DNA of 64,000 bases, from the NCBI GenBank assembly GCA_047617305.1, contig JBLGCL010000001.1, positions 27,807-91,806 on the forward strand. Reading direction: 5' to 3'. Position numbers and translations under genes: made by a program. This DNA comes from DATFIX01 sp047617305. Lineage in GTDB: Archaea; Halobacteriota; Halobacteria; Halobacteriales; Natrialbaceae. The notes beneath the pieces are model-generated. The model saw only the letters and a list, made by a program, of their open reading frames with translations. It had not been told where the DNA came from and made no database searches. Positions 63,292-64,000 of this stretch are shown piece after piece. Every line of letters starts with the position of its first letter. Position 1 is the stretch's first letter.

Positions 63292-64000
63292 ATGCGCGAC
63301 CTCCCACGGATCTTCGCGTCGGCGCGGGGCCGTCGCACGACGGTGGCCTTGCTGGTCGCCGTTGTCGTCCTGTTGGTGGCTGGAACGGTCGCGGTCGGGC
63401 GACTGCTCCCGGACCTGACCGATCCGATCGCGGTTCGCACCGCCGGTCGAAGTTACGGGCCGCTCGCCCCGCTGGTCTCCGTGCTCCCGCAGGCCACGCC
63501 GGTCGTCGTCGCACCGATCCCCGGCCAGGCGATGGGGTTGACTCAGCGGCTACCTCTTCGGCGCGGCCTACGGGACCCTCTCTAGCGTCGTCGGGGCGGG
63601 CCTCGGGGGTTTCGTGGCGCTGTCGCTCTCGCGGCGGTACGGCCGACCGTACGTCGAACGGGCCATCGATCCGACCATCATGGCGGGGTTCGACGACGTC
63701 GCCGGCCGTCGCGGTCTCGTCGTCCTCTTTCTCGTGTTCCTGATTCCCGGCCTCCCCGACGACGTCATCTGTTTCGTGGGCGGATTGACGGGACTCCGGA
63801 TCCGGGACATGCTGGTCGTTTCGATCCTGGGCCGACTCCCGACGTACGTCCTTCTCAACCTCGCCGGCGCCCGGCTCGCCGCGTTCCGCTTCGTCGAGAC
63901 GGCCGTGCTCCTTGCCCTCGTGAGCGTCGTGGCGCTCGCGGTGGACGGCCGTCGCGACCCGGTCTCCGATCCGGTGCTGTCCGCCGCCACTCACAACGAT
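63292..64000 (+). pseudogene. TVP38/TMEM64 family membrane protein, frameshifted and truncated by the window
   Basis: The N-terminal part (from ATG 63292, with VALLVAVVVLLVAGTVAVG and APLVSVLPQATPVVVAPIPG) runs out of frame at about 63541, where four bases ACTC stand in place of a codon. The correct continuation, SGYLFGAAYGTLSSVVGAGL, is in another frame and stays open to the window end, including FLIPGLPDDVICFVGGL, a TVP38/VTT-type signature. One inserted base near 63543 explains the break. The first frame would stop at 63585. It could be a pseudogene or an assembly error. The C-terminus lies outside the window. Confidence 0.75.

Overview
This window is a 64 kb stretch of haloarchaeal (class Halobacteria) chromosome. 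The evidence is very high GC, strongly acidic proteins, TATA-like boxes about 26-30 bp before many start codons (leaderless transcripts), frequent GTG starts, and families largely or only known from haloarchaea (LWR-salt protein, DUF5778, DUF7563, DUF1931, SAMP2, full-length archaeal UppS beside a short paralog). Archaeal markers include DnaG primase, eIF-5A with deoxyhypusine synthase, and Brp/Blh retinal synthesis. I see no tRNA or rRNA genes, CRISPR array or insertion sequence, so most of the window looks like core chromosome.

Layout. 1-9.6 kb: the 3' end of dnaG, a DUF92 membrane protein, two cis-prenyltransferase paralogs (one apparently catalytically dead), a universal stress protein, a cold-shock protein, DUF5778, hemA, a small regulator, a secreted metalloprotease-like protein, and a pterin dehydratase / LWR-salt / HAD group. 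9.6-17 kb: two overlapping moeA genes (one fused to a periplasmic-binding-like domain), a frameshifted GIDE-domain gene, Hsp20, an ABC1 kinase and an aminotransferase. 17-24 kb: the hypusine group (eif5A, agmatinase, later deoxyhypusine synthase) with a zinc-ribbon protein and a Nif3-like protein, then endonuclease IV and hemE. 24-30 kb: a bactofilin-like membrane protein, SAMP2, a redoxin, an acetyltransferase, a phosphohexomutase, an FMN reductase, a GIY-YIG protein and the DUF1931 histone-fold protein. 30-35 kb: rpiA and two tandem MacB-type ABC transporter modules. 35-45 kb: a degenerate RNA-ligase-like protein, SDR, cysK, cobB, a sodium:solute symporter with a 44-residue partner, an ABC-2 exporter and uvrB. 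45-57 kb: lipoproteins, an HtrA-type protease, an AI-2E transporter, fructosamine kinase, a 1057-residue STAND ATPase with TPRs, DUF1405 and thrB. 57-64 kb: two FAD oxidoreductases, an MBL hydrolase, Brp/Blh and a TVP38-like gene.

The strongest unexplained signal is at about 58.92-59.38 kb on the minus strand. It is a roughly 450-nt non-coding segment whose ends pair in a 15-bp helix and which carries four tandem copies of a hairpin module with T-loop sequence (UGNRANN), its own TATA box and a U-rich 3' end. It does not match the archaeal RNase P or SRP RNA landmarks I know and may be an undescribed structured RNA.

Three genes (about 13.04, 47.74 and 63.54 kb) are each broken by what looks like a one-base indel. 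Either they are real pseudogenes or the assembly has indel errors. A C-terminal frame in a fourth, uncertain minus-strand gene (about 20 kb) is also unresolved.
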